A DNA stretch of 64,000 bases, taken from positions 40,574 through 104,573 of the forward strand of contig CBDBGX010000001.1 of assembly GCA_965205275.1 (NCBI GenBank). The letters are read 5' to 3'. Within the stretch, counting starts at the first letter, position 1. Each line of letters starts with the position of its first letter. The stretch comes from WTFY01 sp965205275. GTDB lineage: Bacteria; Pseudomonadota; Gammaproteobacteria; UBA4575. Under the pieces are notes generated by a model. The model had not been told where the DNA came from and made no database searches. It saw only the letters and a list, made by a program, of their open reading frames with translations. This document shows positions 36,471 through 44,706 of this stretch, in pieces. The position numbers and the translations under genes are program-made.

Positions 36471-36693
36471 AAATATTGCCTAAAGCCTCTTTCACAACAT
36501 CAACGTTAGCAGAGGCTATATCTTCTTCCGCCAATTGTCGATTTGCCTGCAACACGAGTCGGATGGCCTCAACCACATTTTCTTTAGTCTCTTCCAATGT
36601 TTTGCCTTGCGTGTTGGCGCCTGGCAATTCTTCAATGTACCCAATGTATCCTTGTGGTGATTTTTCAAATACTGCCGTTAAGACTTCTTTCAT
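36463..36693 (-). CDS. HicB family antitoxin without a HicA neighbour
   Basis: A 76-residue HicB-like domain: YIGYIEELPGANTQGKTLEE followed by a helix VVEAIRLVLQANRQLAE and a short tail. The C-terminal helix-turn-helix of full HicB proteins is absent. HicA normally sits directly beside HicB, but upstream lies a repeat motif and a sirtuin relic, and downstream the convergent NmrA gene, so the gene appears orphaned. Confidence 0.8.
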   Translation of the reverse strand: MKEVLTAVFEKSPQGYIGYIEELPGANTQGKTLEETKENVVEAIRLVLQANRQLAEEDIASANVDVVKEALGNISI

Positions 36694-36714
36694 TTTTTAT
36701 TTCCTAAAACAATT

Positions 36715-36728
36715 GGGGTCAGAGTAAC
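36715..36728 (+). repeat. Single copy of the GGGGTCAGAGTAAC motif
   Basis: One-base variant of the dispersed GGGGTCGGAGTAA core, between the orphan HicB gene and the sirtuin relic. Its last bases abut the relic's stop codon. Confidence 0.65.
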
Positions 36729-36730
36729 AT

Positions 36731-36907
36731 TTACACTGTGGTCATACCACGAAAGTGATAGCAGACTTTTTGTGGATTTTGCTGTTTGGCAGACAGCCGC
36801 ATCAAGAGAACACGCCATGAATCCTCGTTAAGTTCACTCCCGGCGCCGGTGATGACCAGCAGCCTGGAATGTCTGTTGAAGAACTCTGCCAGTGCTTCAG
36901 GCAGCAT
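36731..36907 (-). pseudogene. Truncated sirtuin (SIR2) N-terminus
   Basis: A 58-codon frame opening at an ATG 11 bases before the end of the MFS gene. The first 23 residues (LPEALAEFFNRHSRLLVITGAG) match the N-terminus of bacterial NAD-dependent protein deacylases up to the GAG(C/V)S motif. The rest (SELNEDSWRVLL...) does not, and the frame ends at TAA 36731-36733. The NAD-binding and catalytic parts are missing. The ATG inside the MFS gene end suggests the original gene was translationally coupled to the transporter. Confidence 0.6.
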
Positions 36908-38120
36908 GACTTTCCGGTTCCCGATGCCTCGAGTCGAGCCGCCACAGATCAGATTTCAGGACAATAATCGTCACCATGATTAACATGGCACAGCAACTGG
37001 AGGTAATGGCGGTGGCGGCTCCAAACCACTGGACCATGTAACCGTTGAATAGAGCACCGATGGGACCTGCCCCCATAAATGAAAATGAAAAAAACGACAT
37101 GATCCGGGCACGTTGACCGGGTGGCGCCTGTTCCTGCATGACGGTTCGGGCCATGGTCATGCTCATGCCGCCGCACATTCCCCATAAGAATACGCTGACG
37201 ACCAGAGCGGGAAAGCCTAAATTCAATCCCGCTGTTGCCAGTACGATGGCCCCGAAAGCTGATGATAAAATCAGAGCTCGTCCCTGGCGATGTATATCAC
37301 CTAACCTCAGCATGCAGAATATCGTCAGCACCAGTCCCAGGGCATTTGCAACATTCAACGACGCTAGTTGTGTCGAGGTGCCTCCGTAAAATTCCCTCAA
37401 AAGGAGCGGTATGGTGACTATGTATGATCCCATGAAAAACATACCTGTGGCACAGTTCATTGTTACCACCATCAGCATTGACGATGATCGACGTACCGTT
37501 TGAAACCCGGTATTGATGGATTGAAAGAGATGCAGGAACAGTGAACTGTCACGCTTTGACGGTATTGTTTCAGGTATCTGCAATTGTTTAAAAGCAGCCA
37601 TGCCCAGGAACAGCACCGTGAACTGAATGAGCAGGATAATGATTGCACCAGCCTGGTCAGCGAACGATGCAGTGACGAACCCCAACATCTGAACGCCGAA
37701 TTGCATCATGCTCACCTGGACCACCCGGCGCTGGATTTTGCCATCGGCAATCAGAGCGAGCAGGCCATCTCTGGCAGGAGTTACCAGAGACTGGGCAATT
37801 CCCATTCCAACAGCAAAGACCAACAGTATTGTGTAGCTGAAGTTGTCCATCACGAAGCTGACTATCAGGGCCAGTACACTCAGTACGGCCAGCAGTTTTC
37901 CGTACAGGGCAACGATTCTGCCACCATACTGGTCTGCCAGGCTTCCGCCAAAGAGCATTAATATCAATGCCGGCAGAAGAAACGCCGATTGCGCAATACC
38001 CACCTTTTCCGGTGATTCGTGCAGCACAATGGTCACCAGCCAGGCAAAGGTAACCGACTGAATGCCGTGCGAAAAAAACCAGGACCCGGTGCCCAGAAAA
38101 TAATAATGAGATGGTTTCAT
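36897..38120 (-). CDS. Major facilitator superfamily transporter (MFS_3, EntS-like)
   Basis: A 407-residue permease with twelve predicted membrane helices. LADQYGGRIVALYGKLL is the helix 2-3 loop motif (DxxGxRxv) and HRQGRALILSSA its C-terminal counterpart. The pattern fits the multidrug/siderophore exporter group (MFS_3). The ATG at 38120 is chosen because AGGA lies 5-6 bases upstream; the frame opens at a TTG at 38138. Its 3' end is shared with the sirtuin relic. Substrate unknown. Confidence 0.85.
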   Translation of the reverse strand: MKPSHYYFLGTGSWFFSHGIQSVTFAWLVTIVLHESPEKVGIAQSAFLLPALILMLFGGSLADQYGGRIVALYGKLLAVLSVLALIVSFVMDNFSYTILLVFAVGMGIAQSLVTPARDGLLALIADGKIQRRVVQVSMMQFGVQMLGFVTASFADQAGAIIILLIQFTVLFLGMAAFKQLQIPETIPSKRDSSLFLHLFQSINTGFQTVRRSSSMLMVVTMNCATGMFFMGSYIVTIPLLLREFYGGTSTQLASLNVANALGLVLTIFCMLRLGDIHRQGRALILSSAFGAIVLATAGLNLGFPALVVSVFLWGMCGGMSMTMARTVMQEQAPPGQRARIMSFFSFSFMGAGPIGALFNGYMVQWFGAATAITSSCCAMLIMVTIIVLKSDLWRLDSRHREPESHAA

Positions 38121-38303
38121 ATCATCCTGACAAGGCAACGGATGGTTGCCCGAATAAGCTGCTTGGAGAAATTAATCACCTGTCCAGTATCGCGGGACGA
38201 TCTACAGGTTAAAGTGAGGGTCTTCATCAGCCTGCATTCATCATGAAACAAGCGTAAGCCGATTGCAAACTGCCGGATTGGGACCTTGCCTCCCAGACTG
38301 CAC

Positions 38304-40154
38304 TTATTTGTTGACTTTAATGCGCGCTGCCAGTGCCTCGTCAAACCACCAGCCATCGGGGAAGGCGGGCCAGTATTCCGGTTCAAAGTCCGGCTTGCCA
38401 AATTTGTCCCAGTGAACGGTTCGTGGACGTTCTACCGTATATAACGGAATTTGATAGAACTGCCACAACAGCACCCTGTCCAGGGCGCGGCAGGCAGAGA
38501 TCATATCTTCCATAGTAGTTGCCAGATTGGCAGCTTCAACCAGATGGTCCACAATCGGGTCAGCTATACCGGACACATTACGACTCAACGGTTGCATTGC
38601 GGATTCGGAATGATAGGTTGAGCTGAATTCAATGACTGGCGGCTGCAGGATATCGAGGTTGCGCAGTAACGCATCAAAATCAAAATTACGCAACCGGTAA
38701 CTGTATTGGCTGCTTTCTACAAGCTGTAAGTTGCCTTTGATCCCCAGGAGCTTCAACTGCACAATATAGGGAAGCAATATACGGTAATCTTCCGGACTTT
38801 GTGATAAGAAATTTAATTCGTATTCCTCCCCGGAAGCGTTCCTGAGAATTCCATCAGAATCTATGAACCAACCAGCCTCCCGCATCAGTTCCCGAGCCTT
38901 GAGCATCTGAGCCCTATGCCTGTTGGATGAGGTATTTACCGGAAATCGGAATTCCTGTTCAAACAACGCTGATGGCAACTCTGATTTGAAAGGAGCCAGC
39001 AATTTGAGCTCGCCTTCGCTTGGCAAACCGTTCGCGGCAAGTCCCGAATCAGGCCAGTGGCTGTGTGCACGCTGCCGATAACCATAATGCAGTGTCCGGT
39101 TCTGCCACTCAAAATCCATCGCAAGAGAAAGTGCCTGACGAACCCGCCGATCCTTGAATTTAGGTAATCGATTATTGAAGGAAATGCCGCGCCTGACACC
39201 AATCTCAATGCCAAAATTACGCCGTATCTTCTTCAACCAGCCCTTCTCCAGCGCAGGTGTATCGAATGCGGAATGCCAGTAACGGACATCCTGCTCGGTC
39301 CAGTAATCAATCAATCCTTTGCGAAGTGCTTCCCGTGTTATGGTGGCATCACGATAAACTTCGTAACGGTGTGTATCGAAGTTGTATCGTCCTCTGTTGA
39401 CTGGAATATCCCGCCCCCAGTAATCAGCTACGCGACTGTATTCGATATACTTGCCCTGTTTGACAGATGTGACGCGGTAGGGTCCGCCTCCCTGAGGAGG
39501 GACCAGGGTTGTTTTGGTGGGGTCATGCTCAGTCCAGTATCTTGAAGATATGATCGGAGTGAACTGAATTATGATGATGTTATTGAGTGTGAGGGTGTTT
39601 TCCAGATGAAGAGCGATGTGACGGTCATCAATGATCTCAATGGAATCGATAAATCCATACCATTGTTCCCCATCTATTTGAGACAATCGCAGTTCGAGTG
39701 TAAAGCGTACATCTTCAGTGGTGATGGGCGTCCCATCGTGCCAATATGCACGGGGATGGATGCGAAACACCAGAACCCGCTGATCCTCCGAGACTGCAAT
39801 GCCATCCGCAAGCCTACCGTAGAAACCGGAAACTTCATCACCGGCACGAATTATCAGGGTATCATTAATCAACCCGAAGAAACCCGGTGCACCGACTGCT
39901 CCAGTTGATGCCGGAGACAGTGTATTAAAATCAAGTGCGGTAGCTTCAACAATAGTACCTCCCTTGGGGGCGTCCGGATTCAGATAATCAAGATGAGTAA
40001 AGTTTGATGGGTATTTGAGATCGTGAAAGAACGAAATGCCGTGTTTAAAATCCAGCCCCTTGATACGGTCATCCGGGAATACAGAACAGGAGACCATTAC
40101 CAGAATAATGGTGAGTAAGAATCCGATGCCGCGGGACAGTGGGGTTCTTGAGGT
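38304..40154 (-). CDS. Extracellular solute-binding protein, family 5 (YejA-like)
   Basis: A peptide-binding protein of about 616 residues. A signal segment (residues 9-26, GIGFLLTIILVMVSCSVF) is followed by GISFFHDLKYP and FTHLDYLNPDAPKGG, the YejA hallmark start, and by YWHDGTPITTEDVRFTLE of the SBP_bac_5 fold. VMVSC could be a lipobox. I placed the start at the ATG at 40154; the frame opens at a TTG at 40211 but the extra residues look untranslated. The YejF-like ATPase is at 10,358-11,992 and no Yej permease is in the window. Confidence 0.87.
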   Translation of the reverse strand, partial: TSRTPLSRGIGFLLTIILVMVSCSVFPDDRIKGLDFKHGISFFHDLKYPSNFTHLDYLNPDAPKGGTIVEATALDFNTLSPASTGAVGAPGFFGLINDTLIIRAGDEVSGFYGRLADGIAVSEDQRVLVFRIHPRAYWHDGTPITTEDVRFTLELRLSQIDGEQWYGFIDSIEIIDDRHIALHLENTLTLNNIIIIQFTPIISSRYWTEHDPTKTTLVPPQGGGPYRVTSVKQGKYIEYSRVADYWGRDIPVNRGRYNFDTHRYEVYRDATITREALRKGLIDYWTEQDVRYWHSAFDTPALEKGWLKKIRRNFGIEIGVRRGISFNNRLPKFKDRRVRQALSLAMDFEWQNRTLHYGYRQRAHSHWPDSGLAANGLPSEGELKLLAPFKSELPSALFEQEFRFPVNTSSNRHRAQMLKARELMREAGWFIDSDGILRNASGEEYELNFLSQSPEDYRILLPYIVQLKLLGIKGNLQLVESSQYSYRLRNFDFDALLRNLDILQPPVIEFSSTYHSESAMQPLSRNVSGIADPIVDHLVEAANLATTMEDMISACRALDRVLLWQFYQIPLYTVERPRTVHWDKFGKPDFEPEYWPAFPDGWWFDEALAARIKVNK

Positions 40155-40297
40155 CATGAGTGTCAGCAAACTTTTGGGTTGCACCGTACTGATTTGATGG
40201 TAGAGGGTCAAGAAGAATTGCAGAGCTAACCACTCAATTGTTTGATTTTGAACCGATCAACCCACACAATCATCCTGTGTGCTCAAAGAATACCTGA

Positions 40298-41881
40298 ATG
40301 ATTGAATCTGATACCAAGGACAAATCCCTTGAATCCTGGATATGGGACGCCGCCTGTTCCATCCGCGGCGCCAGGGATGCACCGAAATTCAAGGACTACA
40401 TCCTCCCGCTCATCTTCACCAAGCGCCTTTGCGATGTCTTTGATGACGAGGTGAACCGCATCGCCGCAGAAGTCGGTTCACGAAAAAAAGCCTTCCATCT
40501 CACCAGGGTTGACCACAAGCTTGTCCGTTTCTACCTCCCCCTTGTACCGGAGGACCCTAAGCAACCCGTATGGTCTGTCATCCGAAAGCTCTCCGATAGA
40601 ATCGGTGAAAGTGTCACCACCCACATGCGGGCCATTGCCCGTGAAAACCCGCTACTGCAAGGTATTATTGATCGCGTCGACTTCAACGCCACCACCCATG
40701 GCCAGCGCGACCTTGACGACGACCGCCTTTCCAACCTCATTGAAGCCATCAGCACCAAGCAACTTGGGCTTAAGGATGTAGAAGCAGACATCATTGGCAA
40801 GAGTTACGAGTATCTCATCCGCAAATTTGCCGAAGGTGGCGGCCAGAGTGCCGGCGAATTCTATACCCCAGGTGAAGTAGGGGAGATCATGGCTCGCGTC
40901 CTCACCCCTGATCCAGGAATGGAAATCTATGATCCCACTTGCGGTTCCGGTGGTCTCCTTATCAAGTGCGAACTCGCCATGAAACTGAAAATGCAGACAG
41001 CTGAACGAGCCCAAGTGGTGCCCCTCAAACTGTTCGGTCAGGAATATGTCCCCGAGACCTGGGCAATGGCCAACATGAATATGATCATCCACGATATGGA
41101 GGGACAGATTGAGATCGGCGACACCTTCAGGAATCCCCGGTTCCGCGCTAAAAAAAGCGGCAAGCTCCGCACCTTCGATCGAGTCGTTGCCAATCCCATG
41201 TGGAATCAGGGGGAATACGGCGAGACAGACTACGAAAACGACGAACTCGTGCGTTTTCTTCCTGGCTTCCCCGGTAAATCCTCCGCCGACTGGGGCTGGG
41301 TCCAACACATGCATGCAAGCCTCAAGTCCAGGTCAAGTAACCAACAAGCTGGTCGTGCCGCGGTCGTCCTCGACACCGGCGCCGCCTCCCGCGGTTCAGG
41401 CAATGCAGGGACCAACAAGGAGAAAACCGTCCGCCAGTGGTTCGTCGATCACGACCTCATTGAGAGTGTCCTCTACCTGCCCGAAAACCTGTTCTACAAT
41501 ACCACCGCACCGGGCATCGTGCTATTTCTCAATAAGGGCAAGCCTGAGTCTCGCAGAGACAAGATACTGCTGGTCAACGCCAGCCAGATTTTCGAAAAGG
41601 GCGACCCCAAGAACTTTATTCCTCCCGAGGGTATCGACCACATCGTTGAGATTCTGATCGAGTGGAAGGAAGAAGAAAAGCTCAGCCGGATTGTCGAACA
41701 TGCCGAATTGAAGAAGAACGACTACAACATCTCCCCCAGCCGCTACATCCAAACTGCCGACGAGGAGACCTACCGGCCATTGGCGGAGATTGTGAAGGAA
41801 CTGGATGCGGTTGAGGCAGAGGCTAGAGAGGCGGACAAGGCCTTGCGGGGGATTCTGGAGAAATTGGGGGTGGGAGCATGA
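40298..41881 (+). CDS. hsdM: Type I restriction-modification system methyltransferase subunit HsdM
   Basis: A 527-residue N6-adenine methyltransferase subunit. The N-terminal helical HsdM domain (WIWDAACSIRGARDAP, IFTKRLCDVFDDE) is followed by GEFYTPGEVGEIMARVL, the SAM motif DPTCGSGG (212-219) and a catalytic NPMW (299-302), a variant of the usual NPPF/Y. The C-terminal segment (EETYRPLAEIVKELDAVEAE) is the HsdS-contacting coil. It starts the operon; the next frame overlaps by 4 bases (ATGA). Confidence 0.94.
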   Translation: MIESDTKDKSLESWIWDAACSIRGARDAPKFKDYILPLIFTKRLCDVFDDEVNRIAAEVGSRKKAFHLTRVDHKLVRFYLPLVPEDPKQPVWSVIRKLSDRIGESVTTHMRAIARENPLLQGIIDRVDFNATTHGQRDLDDDRLSNLIEAISTKQLGLKDVEADIIGKSYEYLIRKFAEGGGQSAGEFYTPGEVGEIMARVLTPDPGMEIYDPTCGSGGLLIKCELAMKLKMQTAERAQVVPLKLFGQEYVPETWAMANMNMIIHDMEGQIEIGDTFRNPRFRAKKSGKLRTFDRVVANPMWNQGEYGETDYENDELVRFLPGFPGKSSADWGWVQHMHASLKSRSSNQQAGRAAVVLDTGAASRGSGNAGTNKEKTVRQWFVDHDLIESVLYLPENLFYNTTAPGIVLFLNKGKPESRRDKILLVNASQIFEKGDPKNFIPPEGIDHIVEILIEWKEEEKLSRIVEHAELKKNDYNISPSRYIQTADEETYRPLAEIVKELDAVEAEAREADKALRGILEKLGVGA

Positions 41882-42243
41882 AAAAGAAACGCGCTGAAGC
41901 GAAGATCGAGGTGCAAGGCGCTGCGATCACCAATATCTACCGCAATAACGAAGACTTAAGCTCACTCACTGACATTGCCCGCTACAAGAATCCGGATCGC
42001 TCGGACAATTTGGACCACAATTGGTTACGTAAGCGGAACACCCTGGAGTTTCTGGATATTTGGGAGGAACTCCACAACCCAGGTTTTAATTCCGTCGAAT
42101 TCGACGGAATTAAAATGCAGGCCGGCCTGAACAGTTTCACTCTCACCCCGAGGCAATGGATTGAGAATACGGGTGACAACGGGGTGATTTCCAAGGCCGG
42201 CTGCTACGGAGGAACCTATGCCCATGAGGATGTCGCCTTGTGA
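41878..42243 (+). pseudogene. KilA-N domain gene, truncated
   Basis: The 121 codons encode a KilA-N DNA-binding domain (AAITNIYRNNEDLSSLTDIA, WLRKRNTLEFLDIWEELHNP, SFTLTPRQWIENTGDNGVIS, YGGTYAHEDVAL) and stop exactly where family members continue after AHxDIA with the rest of the domain and an RLKE-like tail. The break coincides with the start of a segment resembling a group II intron 5' end, which may have interrupted the gene. Intact relatives accompany type I restriction operons. The start overlaps hsdM by 4 bases. Confidence 0.75.
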
Positions 42244-42370
42244 AAGGGAGCGAAACAAAGGAGAACGGACTTTCCCGGCTGGGGTGTGGTGGGTTGAAAG
42301 TCCCACCCTCCGGCCTAAGAGACGAACAATACCTTACGGGTTATTTTGGAGAAGATCTGGGTATGAATGT
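42241..42370 (+). mobile_element. Possible 5' remnant of a group II intron
   Basis: The non-coding stretch between the broken KilA-N gene and hsdS begins GTGAAAGGGAGCGAAAC and contains GTGGTGGGTTGAAAGTCCCA, a hairpin with the GAAAGTC strand seen in domain I of bacterial group II introns. If correct, the intron entered the KilA-N gene and most of it was later lost. The evidence is pattern recognition only. Confidence 0.35.
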
Positions 42371-42373
42371 GAT

Positions 42374-43672
42374 ATGAACTGGGATGAAACAGAAATTCCC
42401 GTTGCGGACCCAAAACACTTTGAGACTCTGAATGGGCTGTGGAAGGGGAAGAAAGAACCTTTCGTTGAGGCAGGCGTTATTCGGAATACAAATTTCACAC
42501 CGTCAGGGGTCATCGACTATTCAAACGTCGTTTACCTTGGGGTGGAGGCAAAACAGCTTTCAAAGCGTCGTCTGGAGCAGGGTGATATTATCCTTGAGCG
42601 TTCTGGAGGTGGTCCGAAGCAGCCTGTCGGGCGAGTCGTCTACTTCGACCGCGAGGACGGCGATTTCAGTTTTTCAAACTTCACTTCCGTTGTCCGAGTA
42701 AAAGACAAGAGAACGTTTGATCCGCACTTTATTTTCTACGGATTGATGGAACTCTATCAAAGTGGGCAGACGGAAGACATTCAACGACGGACAACAGGGA
42801 TAAGGAACCTCGATTTCGCAGCCTACAAAGAGCGGGCTCGGTTCCCCAAAATCCCACTCCCCGAGCAGAAGAAGATTGCGCACATTCTCTCGACGGTGCA
42901 GCGGGCAATTGAAGCGCAGGAAAAGATCATTCAGACCACCACCGAGCTGAAAAAGACCCTCATGCACAAACTCTTCACAGAAGGCCTCCGCAACGAACCC
43001 CAAAAACAAACAGAAATCGGATCTATCCCCGAAAGTTGGGAAGTGGTTGCGTTAGAACAGATTGCCGAATCCTTCCAATACGGGACATCAGTAAAGTGTG
43101 GTTACGAGATTCAGGGAAAAGTGGTCTTGAGAATTCCAAATGTAGTTGGGGGATCTGTCGATATTAGCGATCTCAAATATGGCAAACCAAAGCCAAACGA
43201 GATAGGTAAACTCAAACTTCAATCTGGAGATTTGCTCTTCGTGAGAACGAACGGAGTTAAAGGGAACGCAGGGCGTTGTTCACTTTTTGAAAGCGAGATT
43301 GACGAATGTTATTATGCCTCGTATCTAATCCGCGTCCGACTTGATCCGCGCAAACTAACACCTATGTTCCTAAACGAATACAGCCGGACAGAAACTGGAA
43401 CCTCTTTCCTTAGTGGTAAAGCAATTCGCACAGCAGACGGTAAGTTCAACATCAACTCGGGGACGCTGAAGACAATGCTGGTTCCTCTACCAGCAATCCA
43501 GGAACAGGATGAAATCAAAAAAGTACTGTCCTTTGTCGACACCAAATCCTCTAGTGCGCAAGCCAAGAAGTCTGCCTATGAGCACATTTTCCGTACCCTT
43601 CTTTACGAAATGATGACCGCGAAAATTCGCGTTCACGATCTTGAACTACATCAATTGAAAACTTCCACATGA
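42374..43672 (+). CDS. hsdS: Type I restriction-modification system specificity subunit HsdS
   Basis: A 432-residue protein with two target-recognition domains: TRD1 (about 10-170; NGLWKGKKEPF, GDIILERSGGGPKQPVGR) and TRD2 (about 230-400; ESFQYGTSVKC, GDLLFVRTNG), separated by the conserved helix PLPEQKKIAHILSTVQRAIE and ended by LPAIQEQDEIKKVLSFVDTK. The TRDs set the bipartite DNA target. I use the ATG at 42374; the frame is open back to 42218 but that part is the intron-like leader. The stop overlaps the SIR2 start by 4 bases (ATGA). Confidence 0.92.
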   Translation: MNWDETEIPVADPKHFETLNGLWKGKKEPFVEAGVIRNTNFTPSGVIDYSNVVYLGVEAKQLSKRRLEQGDIILERSGGGPKQPVGRVVYFDREDGDFSFSNFTSVVRVKDKRTFDPHFIFYGLMELYQSGQTEDIQRRTTGIRNLDFAAYKERARFPKIPLPEQKKIAHILSTVQRAIEAQEKIIQTTTELKKTLMHKLFTEGLRNEPQKQTEIGSIPESWEVVALEQIAESFQYGTSVKCGYEIQGKVVLRIPNVVGGSVDISDLKYGKPKPNEIGKLKLQSGDLLFVRTNGVKGNAGRCSLFESEIDECYYASYLIRVRLDPRKLTPMFLNEYSRTETGTSFLSGKAIRTADGKFNINSGTLKTMLVPLPAIQEQDEIKKVLSFVDTKSSSAQAKKSAYEHIFRTLLYEMMTAKIRVHDLELHQLKTST

Positions 43673-44706
43673 GCAAAGATACCAATAGCGATGTGTACGA
43701 ATTTGCACAAGAATGCATCAGTAAATCACCCGTAATTATCCTCGGGAGTGGAGCATCTGCTACATACGGGATGCCGGGGATGCCGGGTCTAAAAGATCAT
43801 TTGTTAAAGGTAACCTTTCCAACGACTGCTGAACAAGAAGATGTGAGAAAGTGGACAGAATTCCTAACTAGGCTCAACAATACTGATCTCGAAACTGCAC
43901 TTAATGAAGTGCAACTCTCAGGCATTTTAATAAATCATGTCGTTGAAAAAACTTGGGATCTCTTGGCCCCCCTTGAGCATCAAGTTTTCGAACGTGCGGT
44001 CGTAGACCACGATCTCTTCCCGCTAACAAAACTGTTCCTGCATCTATTCAATAGTACTCGAAATGAATTACATGTCGTCACTCCAAACTATGATCGTCTT
44101 GCCGAGTACGCAGCCGACTCGGCGAAGATTGCTCACTACACAGGCTTCCACTATGGCAACATTAGGACACGGGTCGTCAATGGAAGACCTCGTATCCATA
44201 TTGGCAATACGCCAGCTCGTACAGTGAACATATGGAAAGTACATGGCTCTCTTGACTGGTTTCGTGACAATGACGGAATTGTCGTCGGTCTGCCGGTTTC
44301 AACTGTTCGGCCACCCAACGTATCCCCAGTGATAGTGACCCCAGGAATCGAGAAGTTTCGTCTAACGCACGATGAACCGTTCCTCTCAATTAAGTCAGAA
44401 GCTGATAGAGCACTTCAAAATGCGGATTCATATCTTTGTATCGGATACGGATTCAACGACACCCACCTGCAAACAACCCTCGTAGAAAGATGTCGGGGAA
44501 AGGAAGTGCCGCTGGTTCTCTTGACGAAAACAATTTCTCCGACTGCGAAAGCCTTCCTGAGCACTGGAAAGTGCAGCCATTACTTGGCGATAGAAGAATC
44601 AGCTACTGGCTGCCGCATCTACAATAAAGAGTTTCCGACCGGAAAGGATATCGCTGGAGAATCTATTTGGGAACTGGGAGAATTCCTAAATTTGGTAATC
44701 TCATGA
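43669..44706 (+). CDS. SIR2-like domain defence protein
   Basis: A 345-residue protein with a SIR2 fold: NAD-binding GSGAS (26-30) in VIILGSGASATYGMPG, the NYD motif in VTPNYDRLAEY, and the putative catalytic His in WKVHGSLDWF. Such SIR2 domains paired with HerA ATPases degrade NAD+ after phage infection. It overlaps hsdS (ATGA) and the following HerA gene (ATGA), so it is translated as part of the restriction-modification operon. It lacks a zinc-finger Cys set, unlike the deacylase sirtuins. Confidence 0.88.
   Translation: MSKDTNSDVYEFAQECISKSPVIILGSGASATYGMPGMPGLKDHLLKVTFPTTAEQEDVRKWTEFLTRLNNTDLETALNEVQLSGILINHVVEKTWDLLAPLEHQVFERAVVDHDLFPLTKLFLHLFNSTRNELHVVTPNYDRLAEYAADSAKIAHYTGFHYGNIRTRVVNGRPRIHIGNTPARTVNIWKVHGSLDWFRDNDGIVVGLPVSTVRPPNVSPVIVTPGIEKFRLTHDEPFLSIKSEADRALQNADSYLCIGYGFNDTHLQTTLVERCRGKEVPLVLLTKTISPTAKAFLSTGKCSHYLAIEESATGCRIYNKEFPTGKDIAGESIWELGEFLNLVIS

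Noticed and set aside
42218..42373. An N-terminal extension of HsdS.
   Set aside because: The residues do not resemble an HsdS start and coincide with the intron-like leader; the ATG at 42374 gives the expected length.
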